Of a DNA stretch of 64,000 bases, positions 21,692 to 34,100 are shown one piece after another. Origin of the DNA: Brachynemurus nebulosus (Eukaryota > Arthropoda > Insecta > Neuroptera > Myrmeleontidae); contig JAPWDM010000014.1 of assembly GCA_035578155.1 (NCBI GenBank), forward strand, positions 10,953,501-11,017,500. The letters are read 5' to 3'. Both the position numbers and the translations under genes were made by a program. Below the pieces are notes generated by a model, which was not told the origin of the DNA, searched no databases, and saw only the letters and a list, made by a program, of their open reading frames with translations. Each line of letters begins with the position of its first letter. Position 1 is the first letter of the stretch.

Positions 21692-24667
21692 TATATTGCA
21701 ATGGTTAGTAAAGTGGCTGTAGATGCAAGGTATAGAAGTTAATTCCATTCTTTCAGTAGTGTTATTATCCATAACAGATTTTCTGCGGTTTTCCTTCACA
21801 AGTTCAGAGGAACTTCGATTTTCTATAAAAAGAACTGCATTTGCATTCCTTCTAAGTATCTATACTAATCGCCGATTATTTCACATAATTAAAGAAAGTA
21901 AAAATAAATTAAATAGCGTCGGTTCTAGACAAAGAGCTTGGGAAATGAACATTAAACAGAATGATAAAAACAGATATTACATGGCGAATTTTTTTGAGAT
22001 ACGCCGTTTCTTCCAGCATTCTTTTATTAAGTATATTTGCCACGATTTGGTCAGTATAAGCCAAAAAATGTGGCCGAAGCTAATCTTTTTCCGACTTGGT
22101 TTACAATGTTATATGAAATCAATAGACTCCAGTATTTCTGGAGTCTATTGATTACATGTAAATTTACAGTCGTAACAATACGTACTAGCTAAAACAGTTA
22201 TTGTCTTTGCCTTTTCTAGTACATTATATTTAATGTTGCAAATAAGTTTTGACAATGTGCATGTAGATATTACACACAATATTAAGTTGATGTATGCACG
22301 CATTTTGTAAATCATTGATAATAACAATAATAATAATAATAAAATTCTTAATGAACATTTTACTGTCATTTTTATAATAATAATAATAATAATTATTTTT
22401 AAATTGCATGAAAAAGAAAAATTCTTTACTTATCTATACAACATTGGGATGTGGGAATATTAAAATAAAAAATTAATGATCTGATGATTCGAAGAAATGT
22501 TGAAAAAAAATTATAAATCTATAATTATTAACTACAACTCTACAAGTAAACTGTTTTGCTGGTAAGGTTAAGCTTTTCAATTTAAATATTAGCGATTTTT
22601 TTATGATTGTAGATTTCACACATTGGAATGGGGAATATCGTTTTTTTTTATTATAATTACAGTAAATACGGTGTTTTTTAATACTCAACCGTGTATTTCT
22701 GGTGGGTAGCGACTTTTTTCGAAAGTCGTAGGGGATTTTATCATGAACCTATCTGTCGTCTTGAAGTGAAATTTAAAAATTATTAGTGGATTATTTCTGT
22801 AACCGTGAATCTGACAAGAATTTTGCAAAAAACCTTTTTGGGAATTTATAGTACAAAAACGAAATCTTTTTTTAGGAAAATTAAAAAAATTGTTATTGAA
22901 TTTGTAAAATCATATATAGAAAATAGAAGATTTCAGATAATCATATTATTAATAAATCAATGACTTATTTAACACTAAATAAAAGTAAGAAGTATTTTAT
23001 TCCGAGAATTTTGAAAATTTTAGCAACTAAAGTACATAATCAGGATTTAGTGAGTGTCTAATAAGCATTTGTTTGTAGATAATATTATTATCTACAACTT
23101 TTATCTGAATTTTTTTGGCGAAAAATCAATATTAAAAAGATTATAAATAAAGAAATTTATTATCCAAAGCGCTAAAAACTTTGAGGTTAAATATTTATTC
23201 TATTCTCAATCCAAAAACAAAAATGATTCTCAGGCCCTTTGTAGTGAACTTCCTAATAAATAATATCCCTTACCTAATTTTTTTTTTATTTGGTATAGCT
23301 CGGGCATTTTTACTTGGCAGTAACTCGCGCATGATACAGATAGATACATTTGAAAATACATTACAAATAAGAGACAATAACATCTGAAAAATATCTATAG
23401 GTTTAAATCATATTAAAAAGAGATACCTTTTTTAACAAACATATTGTCCTTTTTCGTTCCCTCTGTTATTACCTACTATTAGATGTACGTGTTAAATTCA
23501 TTTTCTGCGCACTGCCAAGTTAAAAGGCCCAAACTATACATATCTACTGATTTTTGACACAATGAAAGCCGTCAAGTGATGTATGTATATATACCTACCA
23601 CTGTAAAGGACATTGTAAAATACTTTTAAACTTTCACTTTGGAAAACAAATGGGAAATTTATACCAAAATATTGCCGTTAAAAAAAAATTTATTCGAAAT
23701 CAAATTCACGGAAAATTGTATTTTTCATTAGGTAATATCTCATTCTCTGTATCATGGTAATAAAATACGTAGTAGATACTAAAAAAAGGTAAAAAAGGTA
23801 AAACAACTCTTGGAATACTTATAATTTCATCTGGACTCTTATTGGTCACATCAATCTTTTTTACAAAAATATCGTTTTTGAATGCTATTAATTAATTGAT
23901 AGCTACATAGAAATGCTAGGTAAGTTTAAGTTCTACCCTTTTTCATTTAAATTCTACTGTTAAAATAAATTTTCTTTCCATTCCAGAGCAATACCTTTAA
24001 TTTTCATTCACTATTTTCACATTGCAAGAAAAAAAATTTACTTAATCAAGTCACAAATAGAATTTTATCCTTATTTATACACTTGACATGAAAGTAAATT
24101 TAACGCCTCCTATTCCTTTTTTGTCACCGTTTCTTTCCCTATACCGTTACCTACGGGAATTTTCTCTTTGTATCCATACATACCCGTGTACCTATGTGTA
24201 TCTACGTGATGTAAATGCAATTACTTATTCGACGGAGTTTTATTTTTTTAAACGTTGGTAGCTGGTGCTGTGCTACAACTATGTATACTACACATGACGG
24301 TATAGAGCATCATCAGTGCTACCAACTCACTCTAACGTGGCACCGTTGTACGTGACATGACGGTCTTCAGTAGTGAGTGAGTGACGGTGTTGTGTGTGTG
24401 TTCGACGTCCAAAAAGGGTAGTTTATTTTTTTTTTCACAATTCTTCTTTTAAATGAGACATGTATGTTCTGAGGGTGCCACGCCCTATTGAGGTGGAGTT
24501 CACCGCTCTATATTGTGTAGTAAGTAAGTTTGGAAGTAAAAAAGAAAAATACATGTACAAGCAGTGCATGTATTGTATGTATGTGGAGGTGATATATGTA
24601 TTAATCAAGGTGTAATTGTCGTATTTCGCAATAATTGGATTTGTATGTATGTTGTAATTACAAAATG
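21692..24667. other. AT-rich stretch with TAA runs and one perfect hairpin
   Basis: TAA trinucleotide runs lie at about 22318-22343 and 22373-22395. A 142-residue ORF at 21723-22151 has no recognisable domain, and its 3' end is formed by the hairpin at 22118-22152. I do not call it a gene. The rest, including a somewhat GC-richer piece at 24240-24420, shows nothing I can name. Confidence 0.4.
22118..22152. repeat. Perfect 15-bp stem hairpin
   Basis: The arms ATCAATAGACTCCAG and CTGGAGTCTATTGAT flank a five-base loop TATTT. No T-run or coding gene next to it suggests a terminator, and the wider flanks do not extend the stem. It could be the core of a small foldback. Confidence 0.7.
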
Positions 24668-26190
24668 GATTTTTGTCCAACGATAAAAATTTGCATAATA
24701 TATATTTTGTAAACATGAATAATGAGGTTACCACATTTTGGTTTTTTTTCTGCGTAGGGGAAAGTAAGACGGGATACCAAAATGAGCACACGACTCGAGC
24801 GCACCAATTGCAAGTAAGTATCCACGTTCGGTCTGTCGTCCCAGTTAAAGTTGGTCATAAGCAAATGGTAGGAATTAGTAACTACATTTGTATGTTAAAG
24901 CTAGTGATGAGCAAAATTAGTCTTGGTCTTGCAGTCTTGTCTTGGTCTTGAATTTTTTGCATGACCAAGACCAAGACCAAGACTGCATTTTGCAAGACCA
25001 AGACTATAAGTATGGCTGCAAGACCAATACCAAGACTCAAGTGAGCAAGACTAAGACTATAGCAAGAAAAAAGCAAGACTCTTGCTAAATTATTTAAAAA
25101 GTTTAGAAGTATAATTAATACCGTAAAGAGAGAAAATTCTGATTTTAGAAGGAAAAAATTCGCTAATAAAAAAATGCAAGAAAGTGCAAGATTTTTAGCA
25201 ATACCAAGAACAAGACCAATACCAAGACTGCATTTTGTAAGACCAAGACCAAGACCAAGACTCAAACTGCTCTAGCAAGACCAAGACCAAGATTCTTAAT
25301 GCAAGAACGAGACCAAGACCAAGACTGCCAAGTCTTGGTCTTAGTCTTGCATTTGCTCATCACTAGTTAAAGCCAAAAAGGTGTTAGTTCTACTTTTTAA
25401 ACGGTACGAAAATAATGAAAGTTGAAAGTTTAAGAGGTTATGTTCAATAAAGGAGTGATTCTGAAAGTGGGGATCGCGATTTTTGTCCAACGATAAAAAT
25501 TTGCATAATATATATTTTGTAAACATGAATAATGAGGTTACCACATTTTGGTTGTTTTTCTGCGTAGGGGAAGGTAAGACGGGATATCCAAATGAGCACA
25601 CGACTCGAGCGCACCAATTGCAAGTAAGTATCCATGTTCGGTCTGTTGTCCCAGTTAGAGTTAGTCATAAGCAAACGGTAGGAATTAGTAACTACATTTG
25701 TATGTTAAAGCCAAAAAAGTGTTAGTTCTACTTTTTAAACGGTACCAAAATAATGAAAGCTGAAAGTTTAAGAGGTTATGTTCAATAAAGGAGTGATTCT
25801 GAAAGTGGGAGTTGCGATTTTTGTCCAACGATAAAAATTGGCGTAATAAGAACAATTTGCGAACATGAAAAATGAGGTTACCGGCTACCACATTCTGATA
25901 AACATTTTTCTAGGTACGGAAAGGTAGGACAAGATAGGGTGTGGGAAGGTAAGGTGGGACCCACCACACAAATTGATACACCACCCGAACGCACCAACCG
26001 TAAGTAAGTATCCGCGTTCGGTCTGTCGTCCCAGTTAGAGGTAGTCATAAAAAATAAGTAACTGCATTTGTATGTTAGAGCCCAAAAAGCGTTATAGTTC
26101 TACGTTTTAAATGGTACCAAAGTACTGAAAGTTTGAAGTTTAGGAGGTTATGGTCAATAGAGGAGTGATTCTCAAAGTGAGGAATCGCAA
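24668..26190 (+). repeat. Tandem repeat of about 336 bp, three copies, first one interrupted
   Basis: The anchor TTTTGTCCAACGATAAAAAT occurs at 24671, 25481 and 25819. The spacing 25481 to 25819 is 338 bp. The spacing 24671 to 25481 is 810 bp and becomes about 338 after subtracting the hAT insertion (464 bp plus one 8-bp duplication). Each unit includes GAGGTTACCACATT, GCGCACCAA, TCGGTCTGT, GTTAAAGCC and GGAGTGATTCTGAAAG-like blocks. The third unit is the most diverged, and only the start of a fourth is visible at about 26150-26190. Near-identical ORFs in copies 1 and 2 on both strands reflect the repeat and not a gene family. Confidence 0.88.
24902..25365. mobile_element. hAT-type element with GTCTTG hexamer arrays, copy 1
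   Basis: Termini are TAGTGATGAGCAAA and TTTGCTCATCACTA. The perfect 8-bp duplication GTTAAAGC is at 24894-24901 and 25366-25373. Just inside each end are arrays of GTCTTG (or CAAGAC), often in runs of two to four. A short non-repetitive core around 25080-25190 contains TACCGTAAAGAGAGAAAA. The element has inserted into the first unit of the 336-bp tandem repeat. It is noncoding; its Leu-Val ORFs are translations of the hexamer. Confidence 0.93.
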
Positions 26191-27035
26191 CCTTAAAGGG
26201 AGTTACAAAAAATATCTGGGGGGGGGGGGATCACAGAGAAAATTTATTACTGATCAAATAGTCATTTTTTATACATTTTTTTACACATTTCTTACACAAT
26301 TTTACATATTTTCTACACGTTTGTACATACTTGGGGGTGGGGTGGGGTGGGTCTTTGAAATTTTTAAGTTCAGAAGGGTGTGGCGGACCAAAAATTTTGA
26401 GAACTACTTCAATAGAAGATAATGTGGATTATTAGACGATATTGGCTTATCTATTTTTTAAGGTTATAAGTATAGGTAGGTAGAGTATTTAATTCCAATT
26501 TCAAAATTTTTACGTATGGGACAAGATGGAGTTATCTATGCGTTTCAGCTCAACCCTACTTTACCCCTCACCTATCAACGTGACCGAATTTCAGTTGATT
26601 CTTTTTCTTAAAATTTGTTTATTTACCTACTTATTAAATAGACGTGTTTTTTGTGCAGAATATTTGAAGATTATAGGTTTGTTTAAGCAGCAGTTTGGGA
26701 TAGTACCAATCTGTCAGGATTGTGCGCAAAGCGTTTTTAGTAATTATTAAGACCGCTCTACGCATACGAAATTTGCTTTGCCCATAATCCTGACAGTTTG
26801 GTACTGTCCAGAACTGCTGCTTAAACAAGCCTGTTGTGTGCCCCCTCTTGCCCCCACCTATCAAACAAGAGCAGGAGAAATGTAATTTTTTTGTATTCGT
26901 ATCTTTTTAGTCGAATTTTCTCCGAAAAATTAGACTTATACAGTCTATACGATAAGAGCTGCGAGAGGCGAGAGTAGGGGCGCTATCCGTTTTCGGACCC
27001 GTAGAACACGAATATGTAGAAAAAAAAAATGTCTG
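26191..27035. other. Mixed stretch with G-rich runs and one foldback
   Basis: A G9-type run is at about 26220-26229 and a GGGGTGGGGTGGG stretch at about 26334-26350. Apart from the foldback at 26676-26832 no gene was recognised. Confidence 0.4.
26676..26832. mobile_element. Foldback MITE-like inverted repeat
   Basis: The left arm (26676-26733) begins GGTTTGTTTAAGCAGCAG. The right arm (26770-26832), read inward from its outer end, begins GGCTTGTTTAAGCAGCAG. Both continue through AGTACCAA, CTGTCAGGATT and GCAAAGC with a few mismatches. The arms of about 58-63 bp surround a loop of about 36 bp. I could not settle a target duplication. Confidence 0.7.
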
Positions 27036-27061
27036 ATATATATATATATATATATATATAT
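27036..27061. repeat. Short (TA)n microsatellite
   Basis: An AT/TA run of about 26 bases, following an A9 run. Confidence 0.95.
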
Positions 27062-27384
27062 TTTCCCGCCACCTTTTAATTTGTGTAGGGCCCCCCTATG
27101 GAAGTTAAGAGATGAAATTTGGTAAATGGGGCTCATTTTCGAGGCACCTCATACTATCAAAGTGGGGTCAAATTTTGGGCAAATTTTTTTTCTGACCCGA
27201 CCCTTAAGGGGGTGGTGGGGGGCGGAAAAGCAATAAAACTTTTTCAAACCGGTTTTAAATAATGTTTCGGTCAATTATCTACAACATATCCAAAATTCAG
27301 CTTCCTAGGATGATATGGTGGGAGTAGAGGGGGGAAAAACGATTTTCGCTGGATCTAACAGGCTCCCAGCCCCCCAGAATTAAC

Positions 27385-27960
27385 GTAGAGGGTTGAAATT
27401 TGGTGTGTTGATAAAGTTCGTACCTAGGTTGTGCTTTTTGGAGGTTTTAATATTTTACCCCCACCCCCCTCATTTTTAAGCTACAATTTCATGCATTTTC
27501 GACGTTTTCGAAGTTTGTACCACTCGCACAGGTCACCCGAATAAACCTAGAGGGCTGAAATTTTGTATTCGGATTGAGTTAGTATCAAGGGGGTGCCTTT
27601 TGGGGGTCTCGACTTTTAACCCCTACCCCCACCATTTTTATACCCAAAAGAACATGATTTTTCTTGTTTTTTAACAGTTTCGTTCGGGTCAAAATCTCCC
27701 CAAATAAACCTAGAGGGCTGAAATTTGGTGTACAGGTTAAGCTAATAGCCAGACACTGTTTTTTGGAGGTTTCAACTTTTAACCCTTACCCCCACGATTT
27801 TGACACCAATATTTCCTTAATTTTTTTGCTTGTTTTCTAACACGTCTAGAGACTCCATAAGGAAACCTAGAGGGCTGAAATTTTGTACGTGTATTCAGTT
27901 AGTATCCAGCTAGTACCTTGTAGGGAGTCCGCATCACTTTTCCCCACACTTCTCCCATTT
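27385..27960 (+). repeat. Tandem repeat of about 160 bp, diverged
   Basis: The anchor CTAGAGGGCTGAAATTT (GTAGAGGGTTGAAATTT in the first unit) occurs at 27385, 27547, 27710 and 27867, with spacings of 162, 163 and 157 bp. Each unit continues with TTAG(T/C)-type sequence, a GGAGGTTT or GGGGGTCTC block, then CTTTTAACCC and ACCCCCACC-type C-runs. A related but degraded stretch extends left to about 27100. Copies are clearly diverged, so the array is old. Confidence 0.8.
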
Positions 27961-29829
27961 TTACATCGGAATTGAATGCTATTGTTAAATGTGTTTTAAA
28001 AGCATTATGTTTATTCTAAATACAAGTAGGCGAATAGTAATTTTAAAAAATTTAAAAAAAAGTGAACTTACTTTTATGACAAATGAAATACATACATATT
28101 AAGTAATTTAAAAATGTTATTAAAGTCACTGTTTATTTATAAATTAGGAATTTTGGATTTTTAGTATTTATAAAATAGAAATTTTGGATTTTTTTGGAAA
28201 GAAAAAATATCTTTATAAAGGCCTTCCAGTTTACTATTGAAGGTCCTTTTTTAATATTTAAAACTAAAACATAAAGGCAATTAGCGGATAAACATGGGCA
28301 GGAATGTCCTCGTACGAATTGTGTTGGCTTTTTTTCTGCTACCTGTTTTCGGCACAAAATTGAAATTTACTGAGATACAGCCCTTAAATACTTAAAACCT
28401 TTTTTTAAAGCCTCGATCAGCCGAACACTCATCACCAGTTTTGAAACCAACAAAATGACAATTCGGTTGTAGACTTTCAATCACATTTCGCTTGTAGACA
28501 TTCAATACCGAAGATGAAGGGGAAAATTCGACTACCGTGATGGGGCCCCCGCTGCTCACGGCGTTTTTTTTTTAAATGTTAAACCCTTATTTTTCTTTCT
28601 TTTTTCGGTTTTATTTGTAAGACAAAATATCAAAGATAGTAGTAATTATTTAAAGTCTTTGGCCCTACGATTAGAAGTTATCAACTTATTCAATGAGAAT
28701 ATATATTTTGCAACTAAACATTCTACAAACAATAATCAAGCTATCAAAAGCTATTAGATCGATGGATGAAATACCTACTTTTCTGATGCAACTGATTGTG
28801 AGATATATAGTGTGGTATCTTCCAATCTTTCAAAAATGTTTTAACTTTTCAATTTTATTTGCCGTTAAAAAGTTTTTATTAAAATTTATTAAACTATTAT
28901 TATGACATATTATGGTAATTTTTTTGCTATTTCGCAAAATATTTCAAACTATTCGAAATATTTTGCTAATGTTAGATAATGAATACTCCCCGGTTTTAAA
29001 GAATGCACACTTTTATTGAAATTATCGCATAATATTATAAATTTTTATTTATACTATTTATTTCACAAAAAATTGCAATTTCCTTTCTGAATTTACATTA
29101 TCAAAAACACATAAATTTTACAATTTTTTTCATATAAAAAAAAAAATTAATCTAATATGACGGCCAATGTGTTATTTATCGTAATTTATTAAACTTAACA
29201 AATTATATGCGTAACTTTTATATAAAAATAATTATAATTTATTTATGAATCATCAAAACAATAAAAATATAATATTATGAGCTTATTTTATTATCAATTA
29301 TCAGTTATTAATATATTTTTTAATCAATAAATTTCGTAATTTAGAATGAATTATTAGAATATTTTTAATAAATATGTTTTTTGAACTTAATGGTGTCGCG
29401 ATAAGGAAATATGTAGCTAAAATTGTTATTGGTGGATCGAATAGAAATTCTTCAAACTCACATGATCAAATTTTTTTACACTATAGGTAATAAATTACAG
29501 TAGTTTTATATTGATAATCATTATCATTATAAAATACCTTGATAAGAATAGCTTCATATTAACCTATTAAAGTTCACCCCTATTTCCGCTTGTCAGACTT
29601 GAAATAAAATTCCAATGCAAATTCTAAGAGAAAATTTTAATATCGTGTCCACGATAAGAGTATAGAAGTTCTGCTAGGAACTTTACAAAAAACTAATAAT
29701 TGCAATGCTAATATTTTTGTGTATAAAGTTACAATTGATTCCTTATTGTTACATTTTACACCCCTTTCCCCTATAGTTCGGATCAACGAAGGTAGTAAAG
29801 ATACTGATTATTGTGGTAAATAATCGGCG
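27961..29829. other. AT-rich stretch without recognised genes
   Basis: A GC-richer piece at about 28400-28570 includes TTCGGTTGTAGACTTTCAAT and a related TTCGCTTGTAGACATTCAAT 32 bp later. No gene or paired terminal repeat was found. The minus-strand ORF at 28133-28357 has no motif I recognise. Confidence 0.35.
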
Positions 29830-29860
29830 ATACCGATACCGATACCGATATCGATGCTTT
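29830..29860. repeat. CCGATA short tandem array
   Basis: Three to four units of CCGATA lie next to ATCGGCGATA. A reverse-orientation TATCGG array is at about 31205-31250. The two could be the inward arrays of one older element that later received the insertions between them, but no terminal repeat pairing was established. Confidence 0.5.
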
Positions 29861-29954
29861 AGTAGATAATAAATCAAATTGTGTGTACCTCGGGCGTTTA
29901 TATGCATAAAACTTACATAACAGAGTCTACCTTGTGAGAAGTGTAAAAAAAATG

Positions 29955-30365
29955 TCACACAGCCATTCTTTTGTGATGGACATGACATTTTCTCGCACTT
30001 TACACGCCTTCTCATAAGAAAAAAAACAGAAGTTATTTTTTTCTTATAAATTTTCAATACTAAGCAGATAGACAAAAATGTGTACACAATATTTGTACTG
30101 AATTTAAAAGACATAACATTATTAGTTTTAATGCTATAGAGCTAATAAAGTTTGGTACTTTTGTCACGTCCGTAACATATCTCTAGCATTAAAACTAATA
30201 ATGTTATGTATTTTATATTCAGTACAAATATTGTGTACACATTTGACTATCTGCTTAGTATTGAAAATTTATAAGAAAGCAATAACTTCTATTCTTTTTT
30301 CTTATGAGAAGGCGTGCAGATGTGCGTGAAAATTTCATGTCCGTAACTAAACAATGGCTGTATAT
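29955..30365. mobile_element. Foldback element with long arms
   Basis: The left arm (about 29955-30140) and the right arm (about 30179-30365) are imperfect reverse complements. Paired blocks include CAGCCATT, GACATGACATTTT/GACATGAAATTTT, CGCCTTCTCATAAGAAAA, AATTTTCAATACTAAGCAGA, TGTGTACACAATATTTGTAC and ATTATTAGTTTTAATGCTA. The loop is about 38 bp. A transcript from either strand would fold into a hairpin of some 180 bp. No target duplication was resolved. Confidence 0.78.
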
Positions 30366-30420
30366 GTATCAGTTTGAATATTTTTAAGTAATTAATTTTA
30401 CCTGTCAGTAGATAACAAGT

Positions 30421-30502
30421 CGGGAGCGAACTAACCTACGACCCTTTTTCAAGATAAGATTAAAATCTGACTGCGGAAGCGAACTAGTATGCACCCTTTT
30501 TA
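30421..30502 (+). repeat. Short diverged direct repeat
   Basis: GGGAGCGAACTAACCTACGA followed by CCCTTTTT near 30422 is echoed by GGAAGCGAACTAGTATGCA followed by CCCTTTTT near 30475. The two are 20-28-bp units, about 54 bp apart, with several differences. Confidence 0.45.
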
Positions 30503-30721
30503 CTGCAAAGGGTATGTTTCAAAAAAATGGCTGCACATCAAAATTCAAAGAAAATATTTATTACACAAAGTAATAAATCGATACATAAATTCAGTAATTA
30601 AAGTTTACTTTTGGTAGATTTTTGTTAAGAAAGCAAAATTTTTTCAAATTATTTGCAGATAATCTGTTACGCAAATCATTTTGTATGAGGCTTTCCGAAT
30701 TGTGTGATATTGGCTGTATAT

Positions 30722-31181
30722 TAGTGATGAGCAAAATTAGTCTTGGTCTTGCAGTCTTGTCTTGGTCTTGCATTTTTTGCAAGACCAAGACCAAGACCAA
30801 GACTGCATTTTGCAAGACCAAGACCAAGAGTCTAAGTATGGCTGCAAGACCAATACCAAGACTCAAGTGAGCAAGACCAAGACTATAGCAAGAAAAAAGC
30901 AAGACTCTTGCTAAATTATTTAAATAGTTTAAAAGTATAATTAATACCGTAAAGAGAGAAAATTCTTTAAAAGGAAAAAATTCGCTAATAAAAAAATGCA
31001 AGAAAGTGCAAGATTTTTAGCAATACCAAGACCAAGACCAATACCAAGACTGCATTTTGCAAGACCAAGACCAAGACGCAAACTGCTCTAGCAAGACCAA
31101 GACCAACATTCTTAATGCAAGAACAAGACCAAGACCAAGACTGCCAAGTCTTGGTCTTGGTCTTGTATTTGCTCATCACTA
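30722..31181. mobile_element. hAT-type element with GTCTTG hexamer arrays, copy 2
   Basis: Ends and organisation match copy 1: TAGTGATGAGCAAA, hexamer arrays, a core with TACCGTAAAGAGAGAAAA, and TTTGCTCATCACTA. The flanks are GCTGTATA (30713-30720) and GCTGTATT (31182-31189), an 8-bp duplication with one mismatch if the element starts at T30721. ORFs across it are hexamer translations. Confidence 0.9.
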
Positions 31182-31189
31182 GCTGTATT

Positions 31190-34100
31190 CTAAGTAGCAA
31201 CGCCAATATATCGGCTGATATATCGGTATCGGAATCGGTATCGTTATGGCAATTGTTTCGAATATTCATTGTTTATTCTCAAAAAAGATCCTAACTGTCA
31301 TACATTTCCACACATTATTCTCTTATCTATAGAAAATTTATTATTATATTTTTAACTATACACTTTTAAATTTATTTGGTAGTTTGTGGGTTACTGTCTA
31401 TAATTGCGTAAGCACTCAGTAATTTGTATCGTTTTCGAAAAATTCGGCACTTTTTTCTCAAACCCAAGTTTTAAGTATGGTGTGATTTTTAAGCTATTAT
31501 AAATTCTCTTTAGTTATCAATGAAGTTGAAAAATTTTATTCGTGCCTGAGTGTAGACGGATTACGTTTGAATCATTCTATAGAAAGCAATAAATATATAA
31601 GCTACGTACAAAATTATTTCCCGAACCAGGGAAGAGTGCAAATTGAATAATAAAGATAGATTATCTTTAATCTTTGTTAATTATTGTTATTATTCATGGT
31701 AGGTGTCATTATTAATAATTAGGTATGTATCGGTTTCGTATTAATTGATCCTAGAGACTTGTAAAGATGTAACGAATATTCGTGTTCGCATTCAAATTCA
31801 CGAATATTCGTCGTTTTCCAAATATTTATATTCGCATTTGCATTCGTAAGAGAGTACTAATTTCTTATTATGGATTTTCGTTTATATACTCCGTTTCAAA
31901 TACAATTGAGCATGAGTCATCGTTAAAAAATTAAATAATTCTTATATTCAAAACAAATCAATCTTCTATTCTTCTCTAAAAACAAATTGTAAATTTAAAA
32001 TTTACGTATTTGCAACAATGAAAGAGATAAAGCCAAGAAAACGGGAATTCCTTAAATTCATAAGTGATGAATCATGCTTAAAATTAAGTGAAATAGATCC
32101 TAGATTATTTATTTTCACTTTTTGTGGTATCAAAAATAAAATCTTACATGATAATAAACTGAAGTTTATTAATAGATTTGAGCGTTACTTTATGGTATTC
32201 CATATTTATAAATATTATAAACAAATATTTTACTTCGCAAAATACTATTTTTATTTTTAAAACTCAGGTGTCGCGCTTTTGCTCAAACGCTGTCATGTTT
32301 TTGCCAGTTCATATAGTTTCTTCTTGTTAAATAAATTGTAAACAAATTTATTCGAAAAAATACAAACTTCTCGGATAGGTGAGAGAAATTATGTAATCTT
32401 AGCGAGCGCTAGAAATTTTGATTTAAATGGAGAAAAGTTATATGAATCACAATATTAAAAGTTATTGAATTGAAATTTATCTTTTTGTAATTATCCTATT
32501 TCAAATGTTAGTTTTGTAAAAAAATGTTATGATTAGATACCGGGTTTCTTCGGACAGGTCAGGACCATACTTATTTCAATAAAATTTAGCAAATAAATTA
32601 CATTAAATTATGCACATTTGAATGAATATAATTGGTCAAAAATTACATTTTTCACCATTTAGAATACTAAGATTTTTATTTGACGAAAGTAAGAAAATTC
32701 AAAAAATTTTGTAAAATATATTGAAAAGTTGTTGAATATTTAAACGGTCCACTATAATAGCTAAGACGTACGTATTTACTAAGATTTTTTATTATTGAAA
32801 AACAAATTTTTAACAAGCGACTATACTTCTATCTCTCAAAATTGAAAACAATAAAAAAAGATTAATTTATTCAATCTAAATAACATTTCACATAAATCAC
32901 ATACATAATATACCAAAGCAAAAATACTTTTGGTAGTCAATTAAAATTACAGTGGCATTTTTCAATTGTGCAGGTAATAAATAAAAGAAAAAAAGGATGT
33001 TTACATAAAATACGTATAAATAATATTTTGATACACATATGTATGTGTGTGTATGTAAGTTGCGTACGTTGTTTTTATGAAAATATTTTGAACTTTTAGT
33101 CACATTGAGTGCAATATGTATACCTGCATATGCTAAAGACGAAACTGTCTGATCCGAAAGAAATCCGATAACTGGTTATGATAGAATTATGTGTCAATTT
33201 TGCATAAAACTTTTGTTCTCACAATCAGTGGAAGAGTCATATTTCGTCAACACATTTTCTTTTTACATCAATAAAAACACGTCAAAAAAGTGATCATTTT
33301 GAATCGTGTATAGTAAGCGACATTTACATGTAGAAATTATCTGGGACACTCTGTATAATGTTAATATTTTATGTAAATATTTATAATCCTTTTTTTTTGA
33401 TGTATGTGTATTACACATTCAATTAAGATAAAGCTAGTTAGATATAATTTAATATTTTCTATGTGTTTTAATTAATAAAATTATAGTTTATCCTTTATTT
33501 CATATACACATAAGTATATTGATCTATATTATGTATTCATATTGACAGATAAGATCAATACTACAGGTAATTAAAAAGTGGAAAAAGGTGATCAATAATC
33601 CGCTTAAGATATGTAACTAAATGTTACTTATTTATAACTACACAACAAGTAATTGGCCTTTTAATCTTAAGCTAACATGATATATTCCAACCATAATTAC
33701 TTATTATGAATATGAAATTAGTGGTAATTATGTGTAGGAAAAAGGTGTTAATAATTTAATAATTAGAAAATTATGTGTTTTAAATCAAAATTTACATTGG
33801 TAGACGCGGTCAAGTGTGAATATATTTTATGCATCGTGGATTTTGTATATGAGTTATTCAAAGATAACTTCATAAAATATCGTTAATCTGTGATTTGTGT
33901 TAGTGAGTCCTATAAATCCACATGTACTCGCTGTAAAAACTGTTTTTTGTGCGATCCTATTTGTGCAATATTTTTTTGAGTTTTGCGATTTCAAAAAAAA
34001 ATTAAATAAAATAACAAAATGCTAATCAGAGTGCATAATGAGAAAAGAAGTAAGAAATCTGAATATTAATTTGCGATAAGGTTACTTGTTGATTATTTTT

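Noticed and set aside
21723..22151. 142-residue ORF as a gene
   Set aside because: No recognised motif, Phe/Ile/Lys-rich, and its end is formed by a perfect hairpin. No promoter or splice context was seen.
22118..22152. Rho-independent terminator
   Set aside because: No T-run follows and no gene precedes it. The window is not prokaryotic.
24882..25265. Leu-Val-rich or Lys-Thr-rich ORFs over the GTCTTG regions (also 30591-31269 and 54697-55024)
   Set aside because: They are translations of a hexamer repeat inside hAT elements with clear ends and target duplications.
24658..25725. Near-identical ORF pairs suggesting a small gene family
   Set aside because: They lie in corresponding positions of a 336-bp tandem repeat and appear on both strands.
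24903..31183. CRISPR array from repeated GTCTTG blocks
   Set aside because: Units are 6 bp without unique spacers, lie inside transposons, and the window is eukaryotic in character.
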